Shown here piece by piece: positions 1 through 10,595 of a stretch of 64,000 bases of DNA; the first letter of the stretch is position 1, and every line of letters starts with the position of its first letter. The stretch is from Mytilus edulis. Lineage: Eukaryota; Mollusca; Bivalvia; Mytilida; Mytilidae. The notes under the pieces were generated by a model. It was not told the DNA's origin. It saw only the letters and a program-made list of their open reading frames with translations, and did not search any database. Made by a program: the position numbers and the translations under genes. The stretch spans positions 4,081,486 through 4,145,485 of the forward strand of contig NC_092350.1 in NCBI RefSeq assembly GCF_963676685.1, given 5' to 3'.

Positions 1-102
1 ACAAGTATCATATATGTAAAATTGGCACAAATTGTTGAAAAAAAATACATGTTTGAACAATCATCCTTTTCATGTGGATACTAACTTTCTTTTTATTACT
101 AG

Positions 103-273
103 GTATAGCAGTTTGCCAAATGGTGAATGTTTGTCAAATGATGCCCTGAAACAGGAGTTAAGTGAAGTGGTGGGGAAATATGAAAGGAGGGCAAACACAT
201 TGCAGAATATGGGATCTACCCAGGCCAATGAAAATTTTAACCACATAGTTGCAAGCAAAGCTCCAAAATCAAG
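103..273 (+). CDS. Exon of Mutator-like/exonuclease gene (upstream exon, gene starts outside window)
   Basis: An open frame runs from an acceptor (pyrimidine-rich tract then AG at 101-102) to a donor (GT at 274, AAG|GTACGT). It encodes a segment containing GSTQANENFNHIVASKAPKS. From recalled family knowledge, a G(S/N)TQANES-like, VASKAPK motif is typical of the C-terminal half of invertebrate 'Mutator-like transposase domain' proteins. The exon ends after two bases of an arginine codon, and the base needed to complete it is supplied by the exon at 1943. The 5' part of the gene lies before the window. Splice sites are inferred by eye. The reading frame and motif are directly visible. Confidence 0.72.
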
Positions 274-1164
274 GTACGTTATTAGTCCAGTCATTCTAGC
301 ATACATTTGACCCTAACCCGAAAGTAATTGCAAGAGAAGATTTTTAAGTTTTAATCTTTAGCATTATACCCCAAATATACACAGAAAAAAGTCCCATAAA
401 ATCTAACTTGAGTAAGACTGAAAAAATCACCATTTAAAACTCCTATGGAGATTTGCATTGAAAAGGGAGATAACTCTTGCAAAAAAAGGCAGAAATATCA
501 ATAAAAAATGATAACTTTACCGCTTCTATTCATTAGAATGTATTGATTCTTAATTTTTAGCAGTCTTTAGAGTATAACAAACAACTCTAAAGGTGTTTTC
601 ATATCTTTAATCAAGCTATAATCTAGATTTTGTAATTCATTAGTTGAGCATTTATTGAATTTTTCAACATGTCAAGGTAAAGAATCTCAAATTTAATCAA
701 AATAATTAAGCATGTATTCTTCTTTTTGTTGTTTAAAGTTTCTTTAGGTAAGTAATTTGCTGAAAAATTTAATATTCAGATATAAACAATACCAAATTTT
801 TAACATTATTTTTTTAAAATGGTCACAAAGCTTCAAATATGCAATTTCTTGAATAAAAAATGCACAAAATATGAAACTACTCATAACACTTCAGTAATGT
901 ACATTTCATGAGCAGAAGATTATATAATTTAGTCAAATACAAACTTAAAAGCCCCTCAAAGAACCATACTTAACATAAATTTCAAGAAAAACAACTAAAA
1001 ACTGACCAAAAAAGACTAATTTTTGCAAGAGTTATCACCCCTTCCAATGTTAATTTCCATAAGAAATTAAAAATGCTAGATTTTACGTGACTTTTTTATG
1101 GGTATTTAAAGGGCATATTGCTATAGATTAGAACAAAAACATTTTTTTTTAAATTATGCTTTTT

Positions 1165-1430
1165 AGCTCACCTGGCCCAGAGGTCTAAGTTAGCTTTTCT
1201 CATCACTTGTTGTCCTTCATTGTTAACTTTTAACAAAAATCTTCTCCTCTGAAACTACTGGGCCAAATTTAATTAAACTTGGCCACAATCATCATTCGGG
1301 TAGCTAGTATAAAAAAAATGTGTCTGGTGTCAAGGCCAACCAACTAAGATGGCCGCCATGGCAAAAAATAGAACATAGGGGTAAAATGTAGATTTTGGCT
1401 TATGACCATAAATTTGACATTGGGTAAAAT
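1165..1430 (+). repeat. Dispersed repeat with 'CTCACCTGGCCC' start
   Basis: The stretch begins with AGCTCACCTGGCCCAGAGG and contains GATGGCCGCCATGGC and ACATAGGGGTAAAATG. I recognise this combination as a very common molluscan dispersed repeat. It has no coding capacity. Family identity is from memory and boundaries are approximate. Confidence 0.5.
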
Positions 1431-1460
1431 CAATATCAAATTTTCTGATAATGAATGTTC

Positions 1461-1770
1461 ATAGATATAGGAAGATGTGGTGTGAGTGCAAATGAGACAA
1501 CTCACTATCTAAACAACGATTTATTAAAGTTAACCATTATAGGTCAATGTACAGCCTTCAACACTGAGCCTTGTCTCACATTGAACACCAAGCTATAAAG
1601 GGCTCCAAAATTACTGGTGTAAAACCATTCAAACAGGAAAACCAACAGTCTAATCATGTATTTTATATGTACATTTATAGATTGCTTTTTTAAAGAGACT
1701 TGTGGCTTTGTGAAGCACATAATATTTATAGAATAACTAATTGAAGAATTCAAATAGAGAAAAATATTCA
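1461..1770 (+). repeat. Dispersed repeat family 'ATAGGAAGATGTGGT'
   Basis: It opens with ATAGATATAGGAAGATGTGG, followed by a segment on 'gagtgcaaatgagacaact' and 'ggtcaatgtacagccttcaa'. Closely related sequence recurs in the same orientation at 5598-5735 and 30329-30480, and more distantly in reverse at 16560-16725, 46885-47030 and 55315-55430. It is a non-coding short interspersed element of unknown class, possibly SINE- or MITE-derived. Confidence 0.6.
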
Positions 1771-1942
1771 ACGAGTGCCCGAAAACAACAGATTAATTCA
1801 TGAATGCGTGTAGAAATGTTAAATTATTGTTTTTTATTTAACTGGGAAATCAATGTAATTCATTGCAACCAATGTAATTATTACCTTTTGTAAATACGTG
1901 ACTTGTAAAATATATGTAGCTAACATTTATATCTATTTATAG

Positions 1943-2027
1943 GTCTTATGGTGGATCCTCATCTTTGAGCAACAGGTTATCTGCTTCAGTTTTACAAAAG
2001 AATGAGGGCTATACATGGTTGTCAAAG
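1943..2027 (+). CDS. Exon of Mutator-like/exonuclease gene (middle exon)
   Basis: It starts after an AG at 1941-1942 and ends at AAG|GTAAAT (donor GT at 2028). The first base completes the codon split at 273. The frame reads on as SYGGSSSLSNRLSASVLQKN and ends in a complete codon, so the next exon at 3305 continues in frame. The segment continues the family pattern seen in the first exon (a Y-G-x-S-x-S-L stretch followed by R-x-S-A-x-V-x-Q-K-N). The same codons continue past the donor for about 190 bases before a stop, but that extension lacks family resemblance and is treated as intron. Confidence 0.7.
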
Positions 2028-3304
2028 GTAAATTTTAAATTAGAACCATTTTTGTTTATAAAAACTTTTCAAAATCTTTATAACTCAAAAGGTAGTAGAC
2101 CTAAAACACCCACACAGGCATTATGTTTCAAGTTTTCTAACTGTTTCATGTCAGATGTAGTTGACCTTACATTCATGTTTAATGTGACTGTTAATTTTAC
2201 GACAAGTTTTCCTGATTAGGCCAGTTTTTCAGAACATTGAATACCACATTAAACTATTCACTGATTTAGTTTATCAGTCACTTTATTATTCTATTGCCAA
2301 CACACTTTTGAACACACTAGGATCAACATCCTTCAGTAAGTGTTGACCAAACTTGGTACAGTATACATACTAAGTAACCTTATAAATTCAAGATCAAAGG
2401 TGAAGATCATAGAGTCTAATATTTACACAGCCATGCTTTGCATTGCCCTTATTACACTATCTTTTATATGAAATAATTATACCCCCGCTTTAAAAAAGGG
2501 GGGGTATACTGTTTTACCTCTGTCTGTCCATCCGTCCGTCCGTCCGTCAGTCAGTCCGTCCCATGAAACTTTCGTCACATTTTTCTCAGGAACTACACAT
2601 CCACCCTTTCTGTAATTTGGTATCAACATTTATATATGTCAGCCATACCGTGTGATGCGTTTTCAGATTCATCACTTGACAACTTCCTGTTTACCGAACA
2701 CTTGTCTGATTTTACACATGATAGCCAAGTTGAAAATTTTCGTCACATTTTTCTCAGGAACTACAATACCAGGATTTCTGAAATTTGGTTTCAGGATTTA
2801 TATAAGTCAGCTATACCGTGTGATGCGTTTTCAGATTCATCACTCGACAACTTCCTGTTTACCGAACACTTGTATGATTTTACACATGATAACCAAGTTG
2901 AAAATTTTGTCACATTTTTCTCAGGAACTACAATACAAGGATTTCTGAAATTTGGTTTCAGGATTTTTATAAGTCAGCTTTACCGTGTGATGCGTTTTCA
3001 GATTCATCACTCGACAACTTCCTGTTTATCAAACACTTGCATATTTTTACACTATTAATATTATCCACTTGCGGCGGGGGTATCATCAGTGAGCAGTAGC
3101 TCGCAGTTTCACTTGTTTTGTCAACTGTAAACAAACTTGGCATGTCCATAGTTTATAGATAGTATGGATCCACATTATTTCTATCTGTCATATTGTATGT
3201 ATCATAGGTGTATTTTGAGGTAAAAGTTTTTCAAGGTAATTTATTTTGAAAAATATCAAATTATGTTATCTCACCTGGTGACACATATATTAATTATACT
3301 TCAG
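2028..3304 (+). other. Intron of the Mutator-like/exonuclease gene
   Basis: Bounded by a GTAAAT donor and a TATACTTCAG acceptor. Its centre is occupied by the pearl-like repeat at 2480-3085. The remainder is unremarkable AT-rich DNA. Confidence 0.6.
2480..3085 (+). mobile_element. Pearl-like (non-autonomous Helitron-type) element with core repeats and microsatellite
   Basis: The element begins near a short hairpin made of TACCCCCGC and GGGGGGGTA. A tetranucleotide microsatellite of TCCG/TCAG units follows at about 2524-2560. Then come three copies of a core unit of about 167 bases, with 'CACATTTTTCTCAGG' at 2576, 2744 and 2911. It closes near GCGGCGGGGGTATCATCAG. A tetranucleotide tract (ACGG/ACTG on the other strand) next to tandem cores of about 160 bases is the layout described for bivalve pearl elements, including the MgE-type element of Mytilus, which are considered non-autonomous Helitron relatives. 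Open frames inside are products of the repetition and are not genes. Confidence 0.65.
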
Positions 3305-4354
3305 GTCAATGAAGCATCACTTTTGTCTCCAGGGCAACATACTTTAAAACTAGCGAAGCAAATGGACAGAAGATTAAACAGACATAGAATTAACCAAAAA
3401 ACCACTCATTTCAAAAGAAGAAGGATTCAACTTCGAAAGTTGAAAAAAAAGTCAGAATTCAGATCACAGATTAAAGAAGGAACCACCTATGAAAATGAAA
3501 CAGAAGTGAATGATGCAATATCTGATATTCAGCAAATACCTTCTCGTCTTACTATAAATGATTCTGAAGAATTCATAATCTTTGATTTAGAAACAACAGG
3601 TTTATCTCGTAATAGTGACATCACACAGATTGCTGCATCAAGTGGGTCAAATATATTTCAAAGATATATAATGCCAAGATGTGAAATCACACACGAAGCA
3701 AGTAAAATCACAGGTCTTACATTTTCACACTCTACAAATAAAATGTACCTAAATGGAACCATAGTTCAGACTTGTGCTATTGAACAAGCACTGTTAGATT
3801 TTATTGATTTCTTAAAATTACAAAACAAACCTGTTCTTGTAGGACACAATATAACCAATTTTGATATGATGGTTTTGGAAAACAGATTAAGAGAATTTAG
3901 TTTGTTTGCTACATTTTCTGCTCATGTGAAAGGATTCATAGACACATTGAAACTTTCCAAGCGAGTGTTTCCAAAAGATAAGGTTGGCAATTACAAGCAG
4001 CAGACACTTGTAAAGGAAGTATTAGGAACAGAATATCATGCCCATAATGCTAAAGAGGATGTTCTATCTTTGAAGGAACTTTTTTACCAGAAACTACGTG
4101 AAAATTGTACTGATGATGATTTGCACCATGTTAACTTTTATCATTCTAGACTATCTTTGAAGCCTCTAGTCGATAAAAAAGTCATCAATACTTCAATATC
4201 TTTCAAATTAGCTAGAAGTGGAATAACTTTATCTCACTTGAAAATTGCAAAGACAAGAGACATTAATGGAATTAAAGTTATTTTGACAGAAAACAGAGTA
4301 AACAGTAAATATGTTGGTTCTATAATTCAACATTTAACAGAGTCAGAGGAATAA
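3305..4354 (+). CDS. Last exon: Mutator-like protein C-terminus fused to DEDDh (DnaQ/RNase T-type) exonuclease
   Basis: The exon starts after AG at 3303-3304 in phase with the previous exon and ends at the TAA at 4352-4354. The first ~60 residues continue the Mutator-like family pattern (LLSPGQHTLKLAKQMDRR, then a very basic stretch rich in RRR and KLKKK). The exonuclease domain follows, with three readable motifs: Exo I FDLETTGL (catalytic D and E), Exo II GHNITNFD (D) and Exo III HNAKED (H and D). All five DEDDh residues appear present, so 3'-5' exonuclease activity on nucleic acid is plausible. The basic linker suits nucleic-acid binding. Known for the family: invertebrate Mutator-like proteins of this type often carry extra nuclease domains. 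Inference: this is a domesticated or transposon-borne protein, and which of the two cannot be decided without the 5' exons. Confidence 0.75.
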   Translation, partial: VNEASLLSPGQHTLKLAKQMDRRLNRHRINQKTTHFKRRRIQLRKLKKKSEFRSQIKEGTTYENETEVNDAISDIQQIPSRLTINDSEEFIIFDLETTGLSRNSDITQIAASSGSNIFQRYIMPRCEITHEASKITGLTFSHSTNKMYLNGTIVQTCAIEQALLDFIDFLKLQNKPVLVGHNITNFDMMVLENRLREFSLFATFSAHVKGFIDTLKLSKRVFPKDKVGNYKQQTLVKEVLGTEYHAHNAKEDVLSLKELFYQKLRENCTDDDLHHVNFYHSRLSLKPLVDKKVINTSISFKLARSGITLSHLKIAKTRDINGIKVILTENRVNSKYVGSIIQHLTESEE

Positions 4355-5028
4355 TAAGTGAACTTTGATTGATAAAACCGAAATCAAAAGAATGTTGAAT
4401 TTTTTATGTTTGTTGGTACACTACAGAAACTGCCTTTAATTACTTTCTTTCCTATTTCTTACAAATGTATATTAAAGAATTTCCACCTTAGCAAACATGA
4501 TTAACCAAGCTAAACTCATAACATGTTTCCATTGATCCTTACTATGCTGTAGTATTTGTGTGTGTGGATGATTCAATTTTTTAATTCTATGTTTGCATGT
4601 TTGAATGGAAAAGAAATATGATAATTTGTATGTTGTTATGGAAGTATGCTATTTTGTCATAAATGTGTATAGTTGACTATATCATCATGTGGTGGACAGT
4701 GTCCCAGTTTTTGTTGAAATAATTAACAGTCTATTTTAGGGGCTGTTTGGGTAATTAATTTACATTTACAGTTATCCCCTTTTTCAGTTTTACCATGATA
4801 TAATTCAAAATGCCCAGCATAATTAACAAAAATATCTACTTTAAAGACCTTTATCAATTTTGGTTAAATCAACACATTTTAAAATATAAGAAGTGTCAGG
4901 GTATATGCTACCTTAATTTATTGAGAGTTTTTTTCGCAGTATGTTGAACTAATGCATTCTTGTTCATTGAAGCACTATGTTTATGTATAAAATGAATTTA
5001 TTGTTATTCTAGAAATCTGATTTGACTG

Positions 5029-5030
<2 letters not shown>

Positions 5031-5060
<30 letters not shown>
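5031..5060. repeat. (AT)15 microsatellite
   Basis: An uninterrupted run of AT dinucleotides about 0.7 kb downstream of the exonuclease stop codon. Confidence 0.95.
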
Positions 5061-5064
<4 letters not shown>

Positions 5065-5078
5065 AAGCACTATATTTA

Positions 5079-5084
5079 ATAAAA
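5079..5084 (+). promoter_or_regulatory. Possible polyadenylation signal AATAAA
   Basis: AATAAA stands 725 bases after the exonuclease stop codon. An ATTAAA variant occurs earlier, near 4470. In AT-rich DNA such hexamers are frequent by chance, so this is only a candidate. Confidence 0.25.
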
Positions 5085-5419
5085 TTATATCTTTTTCAAA
5101 TGACATATATTTTAGGAAAGTTGAGCAACATTTATGTAACTCTGACAAAAATCATTTTGGCGTATTTAACTTTTGGTGAAAAAATTAATTGTACATGTGA
5201 AACATGATTTGCAGAACAGGATGCAACCCTCTGGCACACTGTGAAAAGTTGTAAGGTTGTAAGTCACTGGCGTAGATGGAATAAACTCGTAAACTTGACC
5301 TGCTGCAAATCAAATCTTGCTTTTTGTATATCTAGACTATTTTTATAAATTCATATGTCATTTGATTGGGTATATCATAAATATTCTTTGTTAATTGTAT
5401 GAATTCCTCAGACTCAGTC

Positions 5420-5935
5420 ATGGTGTATTATACCCCCACAAACAAAGTTTTCTCCTAAACAAATTGACACATATTGATGAAACTTTTCACACTTGCAGTA
5501 CACAACCTGTGAATGTGACTGAGGGAAAATAAAACTGGTCTGAAAAATTTCAAGGGAGATAATTGAACTTACATAGTTTATATGTGGTAACAGATAGATA
5601 TAGGAAGATGTGATATGAGTGCCAATAAGACATCTCTCCATCCAAATAACAATTTATAATGGTCAATGTAAGGCCTTCAACACGGAGCCTTGGCTCCCAC
5701 CAAACAACAAGCTATAAGGTCTTGTAAATGGAACTCCTCCTTAACAGCTTAATAGATATTGAAACTTTACACTCTTGCAATACACAACCTAAGAAATCAA
5801 CATCCTGTTTGCCAATACTTTGTTGGCAAAATTTGGTTTTCATGTAACTTCTAAATGTGGTGTAAGAGGCAGAGGGAATAGAGCACTGTTCTTGGTTGTT
5901 ACACCAGTGGCAAAACGTAGAGGGGCATATCAATT
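5420..5935. repeat. Composite of dispersed mussel-type repeats
   Basis: A 'TTATACCCCCACAAACAAAG' repeat begins near 5428. At about 5598-5735 it is interrupted by a copy of the 'ATAGGAAGATGTG' family ('caatgtaaggccttcaacac'). Afterwards a sequence similar to the first repeat resumes ('gaaactttacactcttgcaatacacaacct' resembles the text near 5480-5510). This looks like one older repeat with a younger one nested inside it. Confidence 0.5.
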
Positions 5936-7770
5936 GCCTGTTTTCATTTATCTGATTCTCATTTTATCCTCACATAGCATTACATCCTATTAGTATATGA
6001 GAAAATTTACCATACGTACCATATTCTGTACATAATAATTAAAAAAACAAAAAAATGCTACTTTTGTTATGAGACTACAAACATCCACATAATTCTTAAA
6101 AAAGCCAGAATATTCATATTTTTCTATTATTATTTGAAAGCTCATTGTTTTGGCTATAACATATCAAATTTGTAGAAGAATTCAATGAATTTTTTTTGTA
6201 ATCGAGGAAATGAGAAATTTATACCAAAATCTTAGTTATTTGGTGTGTTGCTATGGTGATTGTGTCTTTGTCAGTATGACTTAATATACATACTACTGTC
6301 ATTGTTTATATTTTTTTTACTTATACACTAATTGTGTTTAATATACAGAACAGATCTTTCATCTTAATTTGGTATTTGATCTCTTTTTGTCTGTTAGGTA
6401 GTAACTTTTGCACATCAGGAGAATGCAAAAAACTTGAATTTGTCAACTTCTTGTCCTGTTTCCATGGTAACCGCTGTTTGTAGAAACAAAAAAAAATACA
6501 TTTATTTGATTGTCTTGTGTAACTGTATCATTCTGTGTAAGTTTATCAAAGGATATGACAACATGTGTCACACTTTGTACACGCAATTTGGAAACTATTC
6601 AAATAACTGCTGTTGATCACTGTCGTTAGGGGTCACAAAAACGTTTTTCGGTAAAAAAATAGTCTGGTGACCCATATTTTTTTTTATTTTTTTTTAAAGT
6701 GAATTGTTATGACCATCTTGTGTCAAATTTAAAAAAATATTCAATGGGCCATTTTTTTGGAAATTTCAGAAAAATAGAAATTTTTAACAAAATCTGTTTT
6801 TTTTGTTTGCAGCAGTGTTGATAAAATTGTAGCAAAATTAATAAATATGAATAAAACTTCCATTATTTGTGGTTTATTTACATTTTTGATAATAATTTTG
6901 TAATAAATGAAGAACAAACCTTTCAAAATACTTTCAAAAGCTTGAAAAAAATCCATAGTTTCTACATCAGGTATGTATTTATGCATACCCGTAAGGCACC
7001 AACTTTGATAGCCGTTACCATGGAAACGAGTCTGGTGACATACTATTTTTAACTCAAAATTTTATAGAGGCTATTGCATAGTATATGTATGCAAATTTTA
7101 AAAAAAATTTAATGGGGAAAAAAAAATTGCTATATCTGTAGGGTGCCACCTTAAGTAAAAAACAAAATTGATACTTACAATTACGTGTATATTTATTCCG
7201 TTTTTCTGTTAATCCGTAACTATAAACTATGAGTGTGTAATTTACATTCAAACAAACTCATACACACATGACTTAAGTCACTTGTCATGTACACTAACAT
7301 ATTTAATTTACACAGTTCGGTGTGTTTGCATTTATTTGTTCTGAAAATAGGCGCATTCGATTGGTTATATTAAGTGGTAAATATCCATTGATTCGACTCT
7401 TAAACTTTATATGTAATTTATTTTTATATCTTCATGCTAAAATAATAATTGGTTAAAGTCATATTTATGTAATGTTCATTCATGTGTATATTTATGTATA
7501 TATTGGAGAAGACGTTACTAAGTTGAAAAACTTGTGTCTAATCCATTTGTCTCTTTTTTGGAACAATAAAATATGTTTAAACTAATGACGATGACCATGT
7601 CTGCGTCTACGTCGAGGAGTCGAGTTGAAAATATACACCACATTCACCGAGTTACATGAAAGACTAGATATCATACCTATGCCATCAAGTTTGTCATTGC
7701 AACCATAAGGTGTCGCAGTTCCCAATTGTCTAATCCAGTAGTCCTATAATATATGAGTGGGATAGTAGTG
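5936..7770. other. Intergenic AT-rich DNA, no gene seen
   Basis: No open frame here resembles a known protein. Homopolymer runs are common. Two similar phrases, 'ttccatggtaac' near 6460 and 'gttaccatggaaacgagtctggtgac' near 7012, suggest one further decayed inverted repeat between about 6450 and 7045. Nothing else is supportable. Confidence 0.4.
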
Positions 7771-8365
7771 ACTAGAGATACAGGATATAACCGATACCGC
7801 ATATCTTGACTTACATCTAGAAATTGGCAATGAAAATCGGTTGAAAACAAAACTTTACGACAAAAGAGATGATAACAGCTTCCCACTTGTGAACTTTCCA
7901 TTTCTTTGTAGCAACATTCCAGCAACGCCTGCATATGAAGTATATATCTCCCAATTGATACGATAATACTGGGCTTGTATTTCCAATCAAGATTTCTTTG
8001 ATAGAGGGTTGCTACAGGACGCTGTTAAATCAAGAGTTCCATATGGTGAATTTGAAAACACCCCTTTGTCAATTTAATGGACACTATCATGAAGTTGTTG
8101 ACTGTTACGTATACGGAATGTCCGTTTTATTGATGATATCGAATATGTTCCGTACATGTACGTTGTAACTACAATCCCGTTCCCATCCCACTTATGTGAC
8201 TTACCGAAGTAGACAATTTACCTGGTGTGTAATAAAATTATCAACATTACTAGTGCCACTTCTGGAGCAGGATCTGGTTACACTTTTGGAGCACATGAGA
8301 TTACCTCGAATTTTGTTAGGTTGGTGTTGCTTAATCTATAGTTTGGCTGTCCCTCTCTTATCTTA
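7771..8365 (+). mobile_element. Decayed 3' part of a Penelope-like element (copy A)
   Basis: The stretch aligns along its length with 9390-10110 of the next copy: the 'atatcttgacttacatctagaaattg' region, 'ttacgacaaaagagatgat', 'gcaacattccagcaacgcctgcatatg' and the untranslated tail. It carries stops and small deletions (for example 'cgataatactgg' where copy B keeps an open frame), so it does not code. It lies directly upstream of copy B in the same orientation, giving a head-to-tail pair. Partial tandem copies of this kind are a known feature of Penelope-like elements. Confidence 0.75.
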
Positions 8366-10200
8366 CGTCTCTTGTCAATGCCCATGCTACGCCAATCTTT
8401 AAAGACCCAAATGTTGCAAAGCACCTATCCTACCTCCATGACAAATATGTTGTTGTCCCCGCAGACAAAGCCCCAAACAAAATCGTTTTTGTGTGTAAAA
8501 CTCATTACATTAACTGCTTGATAAACGAATTAGGCATTGACAATTCACTTGGAAACTCAACATATACCCTCACGACACTTACCAAAGAGGAAATCCTGGA
8601 TAATCATAGGTCTGTTCTGTGTTCCTTTAGAATTTCAACCAAAGATGAAGAAAGGGATCTTCCATCACTATATTGGATACCTAAACTACATAAGTGTCCT
8701 TACAAACATCGGTATATTGCTGGGTCTTCCAAATGCTCCACGAAACCTCTTTCGAAATTATTAACATCTATTTTATCAGCAATCAAAGACGGGCGTCAAA
8801 GTTATTGTGAAACTGCCTATTCAAGAGGGGGTGTGAATCAGATGTGGATACTTAAAAATTCCAAAGATCTTTTAGAGTACATACAATCTAACTCTCTTTC
8901 ATCGTGTAACAGTATTAAAACATTTGACTTTTCTACTCTTTACACTAGTATTCCACATTCCAAACTAAAAGACCAATTGAAAGAGTTGGTATTGCTTTGC
9001 TTCGTTAAAAAGAATGGCCAACGTAGATACAAGTATCTTGTCTTAGGGAGGGATAAATCCTACTTCGTAAAGTATCACTCTGATTCTAACAAAAAATTCT
9101 CTGAAAATGATATTATCAAGATGCTTGATTTCTTGATTGACAACATATTTGTTGCGTTCAGAGGACGTGTTTTTCAACAGATGGTCGGCATTCCAATGGG
9201 AACAAACTGTGCCCCTCTACTTGCCGACATGTTTCTTTATTATTATGAGGCTGACTTCATGCAGGAACTTCTTTGGAAGAAAGATAAGAAGTTACCAATA
9301 TCCTTTAACTCTACTTTTCGCTACATAGATGATGTACTTTCACTAAATAATTCAAAATTTGATGACTATGTGCAACGCATCTATCCAATCGAGCTAGAGA
9401 TAAAGGATACTACAGATACAGTTAAGTCGGCCTCATATCTTGACTTACATCCAGAAATTGACAATGAGGGTCGGTTGAAAACAAAACTTTACGACAAAAA
9501 GAGATGATTTCAGCTTTCCAATTGTGAACTTTCCATTTCTAAGTAGCAACATTCCAGCAGCACCTGCATACGGGGTATATATCTCCCAACTGATACGATA
9601 TTCCCGTGCTTGCATTTCCTATCATGATTTTCTTTATAGAGGGTTGCTGCTCACAAGGAAGCTATTAAACCAAGAGTTCCAAATGGTGAAGTTGAAATCA
9701 TCCCTTCGTAATTTTTACGGACGCCATCACGAGTTGGTTGACCGTTATGGAATAACCGTTTCACAAATGATATCGGATATGTTCCTTACGTCGTAACTAT
9801 AATCCCCTTCCCTTTCATGAATGTGACCTACCAAATTAGACTATTTACCGGATTTGTTATCACATAAGCAACACGACGGGTGCCACATGTGGAGCAGGAT
9901 CTACTTACCCTTCCGGAGCACCTGAAATCACCCCTAGTTTTTTGGTGGGGTTCGTGTTGTTTATTCTTTAGTTTTCTATGTTGTGTCGTGTGTGCTGTTG
10001 TTTGTTTGTCCTTTTCATTTTTAGCCATGGCGTTGTCAGTTTGTTTTAGATTTATGAGTTTGACTGTCCCTTTGGTATCTCTCGTCCCTCTTTTGTTAGT
10101 TTTACTTTTTAGCCGTGGCGATGGCAGTTTTTGTTTTTGATTTATGAGTTTCAATGTCCCTCCGTTATGATCTGATCTATTTTTGATATGACGTTCAGCC
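8366..10200 (+). mobile_element. Penelope-like retrotransposon, copy B (5'-truncated, one frameshift)
   Basis: The copy starts abruptly inside the coding region next to copy A's tail. It contains the reverse transcriptase frame and the downstream C-terminal frame, and ends in a non-coding tail carrying 'ATGGCGTTGTCAGTTTG' and 'GACTGTCCCTTTGGTATCT'. Tail fragments of the same family recur at 18540-18690, 29400-29590, 45943-46003 (reverse) and 47205-47300. The N-terminal part of the protein is missing here. A matching N-terminal fragment lies at 59849-60148 on the other strand. Confidence 0.75.
8371..9796 (+). pseudogene. Penelope-like reverse transcriptase, 5'-truncated and frameshifted
   Basis: The main frame is open to the stop at 9505-9507. 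Visible motifs include KYVVVPADKAPNK, YWIPKLHK, the first catalytic aspartate region FDFSTLYTSIP, GIPMGTNCAPLLAD, and the catalytic box RYIDDVLSL near 9320-9345. These match the reverse transcriptase of Penelope-like elements as I know it. At 9497-9501 the run of A in 'gacaaaaagag' is one base longer than in copy A ('gacaaaagag') and copy C. This throws the frame to a stop, and the C-terminal segment (APAYGVYISQLIRYSRA) continues in the next frame to a stop at about 9794. No GIY-YIG endonuclease motif was recognised. Codon use is AT-rich like the host. It is a near-intact but non-functional copy unless the extra A is an assembly error. Confidence 0.7.
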
Positions 10201-10518
10201 ATACTTTTATATGTAGACGATTAGGATCTCCTGATACACACATGTCGATCTGAACCGACTGCCAATAATCCTGCGTTAACACGTAATTCGAATCCAATTC
10301 GCATTAACTAATTCGAATTAGTTTCATTCTCAACCGAAACGTTTTATATCCGAATGTAAATTCAAATACGAATTGCAATGCGCGCCAGATTTGTTTTACT
10401 GTCCGAACGTCGTTTAGTTTAATATCGCGTTATCAGTTAATTAGTTTTATATACCTATATAGAGTTATTTTCTTTCAGAACGACAGGTCATTCTTTTTCA
10501 GAATCAACCCGGACGATA

Positions 10519-10595
10519 CCATGTTTCAATGATATATGCTCCAAGGCATAAAATAATGACCTGTGTGAGGTCATTATTTTCCTTGATAAACATGG
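10519..10595. repeat. Short foldback repeat (hairpin)
   Basis: The outer arms are CCATGTTT (10519-10526) and AAACATGG (10588-10595). The inner arms AAAATAATGACC and GGTCATTATTTT pair around a 7-base loop TGTGTGA. It is non-coding and probably a tiny MITE-like remnant. Confidence 0.7.

Larger units (their letters stand above)
274..1942 (+). other. Intron of the Mutator-like/exonuclease gene
   Basis: This interval lies between a GTACGT donor and a TTATAG acceptor and has no coding evidence. It is AT-rich and holds two dispersed repeats, at about 1165-1430 and 1461-1770. Confidence 0.6.

Noticed and set aside
2636-3058. Open frames of 98-140 codons in the pearl-like element
   Set aside because: They translate the 167-bp core repeat and show the same peptide repeated in several frames. 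No family resemblance.
9828-10202. Minus-strand frame of 124 codons, rich in K, T and Q
   Set aside because: It is the antisense of the Penelope-like tail. Similar frames would appear at every copy, and it has no recognisable domain.
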